Source: Tubiluchus corallicola (Eukaryota; Priapulida; Priapulimorpha; Priapulimorphida; Tubiluchidae). Taken from it: a DNA stretch of 38,518 nucleotides. Shown piece after piece: positions 37,803 through 38,518 of the stretch (the stretch's first letter is position 1; every line of letters begins with the position of its first letter). The translations under genes and the position numbers were made by a program. The notes under the pieces were generated by a model. The model was not told where the DNA came from and did not search any database. It worked only from the letters and a program-made list of their open reading frames with translations. The DNA is taken from positions 1 to 38,518 of the forward strand of contig JAQGDQ010002397.1 of assembly GCA_030141605.1 (NCBI GenBank), written 5' to 3'.

Positions 37803-38518
37803 TTAACCTAATTCCTCGATATCTCTTTCATCAAAGTCCATGTTACAATACACTTCCTGAACATCGTCCAGATCCTCTAAACCATCTATCAGATTCATAG
37901 CCTTTTTTAAGTCATCCCCTGCAAGATCTACGCTATTTTTCGGCTTCATGATCACATCCGCATAAGTCGTCACAAATCCGCCTTCGGCAACCCCGTTCTT
38001 CACAGCTTCGTAACTGCCCGCTTCACAAACTATTTCAAACACATCCGCATCAAGATAAACATCTTCCGCCCCAGCTTCCAAAGCACAGTTGATAAGAGTA
38101 TCCTCATCCACGCCCTCAGTGCTTATATGTAACACCCCTTTCCGTTCAAACATCCAAGAAACGCTACCATTTTCCCCCATGCTTCCGCCTCTCTTTGAAA
38201 GGGTGTGGCGGACTTCGCTCACTGTGCGATTTTTGTTATCCGTCAGGGTACTTATCAAGATGGCAACGCCGCCCGGTCCATATCCCTCATAGTAAATATT
38301 CTCAAAATTTGCACTACTACCCTCTCCAGTCCCCCTTTTGACTGCCCTATCTATGTTGTCTTTAGGCAAATTCACAGAACGAGCCTTCTCAAAAGCCAAT
38401 CTCAATCTAGGGTTCATGGAAGGATCGCCACCACCCTCCTTTGCAGCAACTGTAATCTCTCTGGCAACTTTTGTAAATATTTTGCCCCGCTTCGCATCCT
38501 GAGCGGATTTTCTATGTT
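37803..38518 (-). CDS. yebC: YebC/PmpR-family translation/transcription factor, 5' end outside window
   Basis: The frame stays open from the stop at 37803 to the right edge. It includes HRKSAQDAKRGKIFTK, REITVAAKEGGGDPSMNPRL and LPKDNIDRAVKRGTGEG, so only about the first 11 residues (AGHSKWANIK region) are missing. Three domains of the family are visible, with YYEGYGPGGVAILI and SVSWMFERKGVL as landmarks. The family has been described both as a DNA-binding regulator and as a ribosome-associated factor that eases proline-rich stalling. It heads the ruvCAB cluster, a very common arrangement. Confidence 0.96.
   Translation of the reverse strand, partial: HRKSAQDAKRGKIFTKVAREITVAAKEGGGDPSMNPRLRLAFEKARSVNLPKDNIDRAVKRGTGEGSSANFENIYYEGYGPGGVAILISTLTDNKNRTVSEVRHTLSKRGGSMGENGSVSWMFERKGVLHISTEGVDEDTLINCALEAGAEDVYLDADVFEIVCEAGSYEAVKNGVAEGGFVTTYADVIMKPKNSVDLAGDDLKKAMNLIDGLEDLDDVQEVYCNMDFDERDIEELG

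Overview
This looks like a chromosomal segment of a Gram-negative, probably anaerobic or microaerophilic bacterium. Outer-membrane features are a TolC-type channel, several signal-peptidase-II lipoproteins and a FlgT/LPP20-like envelope operon. Respiration is suggested by a Wolinella-type frdCAB fumarate reductase, and the chaperonin operon has a CIRCE operator. A Deferribacterota-like organism is my best guess, inferred from gene content only; no rRNA is present to test it. About 33 protein genes and six tRNA genes are supported.

Layout. 1-1656: 3' part of a PEP-synthase-like phosphotransferase. 1677-3845: groES-groEL with promoter, CIRCE and terminator. 4162-7203: three-gene envelope operon (CsgG/FlgT-like lipoprotein, FlgT_N-like exported protein, LPP20 lipoprotein). 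7440-8069 (-): orphan pseudopilin. 8160-11640: frdCAB with promoter and terminator. 11644-13781 (-): IlvD/Edd-family dehydratase nearest YjhG/YagF. 13881-15078: a lone phage-tail-collar protein with its own promoter, followed by tRNA-Leu (-). 15604-18736: tolC-like, membrane fusion and ABC ATPase genes, with no permease. 18812-19886: tRNA-Ala and a lipoprotein/coiled-coil/AT-hook-like membrane protein. 19956-23564: aminotransferase, hisZ, purA. 23643-24135: tRNAs Lys, Glu, Val and Asp, followed by a two-copy palindromic repeat. 24399-30049 (-): argS, SPOR protein, PgaB-C-terminal-like glycosidase, hemY and a NeuD-like acetyltransferase. 30125-31432: diguanylate cyclase. 31445-38518 (-): yebC-ruvC-ruvA-ruvB, PHP phosphoesterase, radA, fabI and a PTS EIIC-like membrane protein.

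The most striking global property is that nine otherwise well-conserved genes, including groES, groEL, frdA and argS, are each interrupted by one or two 1-2 nt indels. Several fall in short homopolymers or dinucleotide repeats. Sequence on both sides is excellent and there are no additional stop codons, so I read these as probable sequencing or assembly errors. Genuine early decay or slippage-tolerant genes cannot be excluded from sequence alone. I annotate each as one gene spanning the break.

The best candidates for under-described biology are the split FlgT/LPP20 operon, the predicted transmembrane lipoprotein with a cytoplasmic AT-hook-like tail, the permease-less efflux operon, the lone His-rich tail-collar gene beside tRNA-Leu, and the tandem palindromic repeats after the tRNA cluster.
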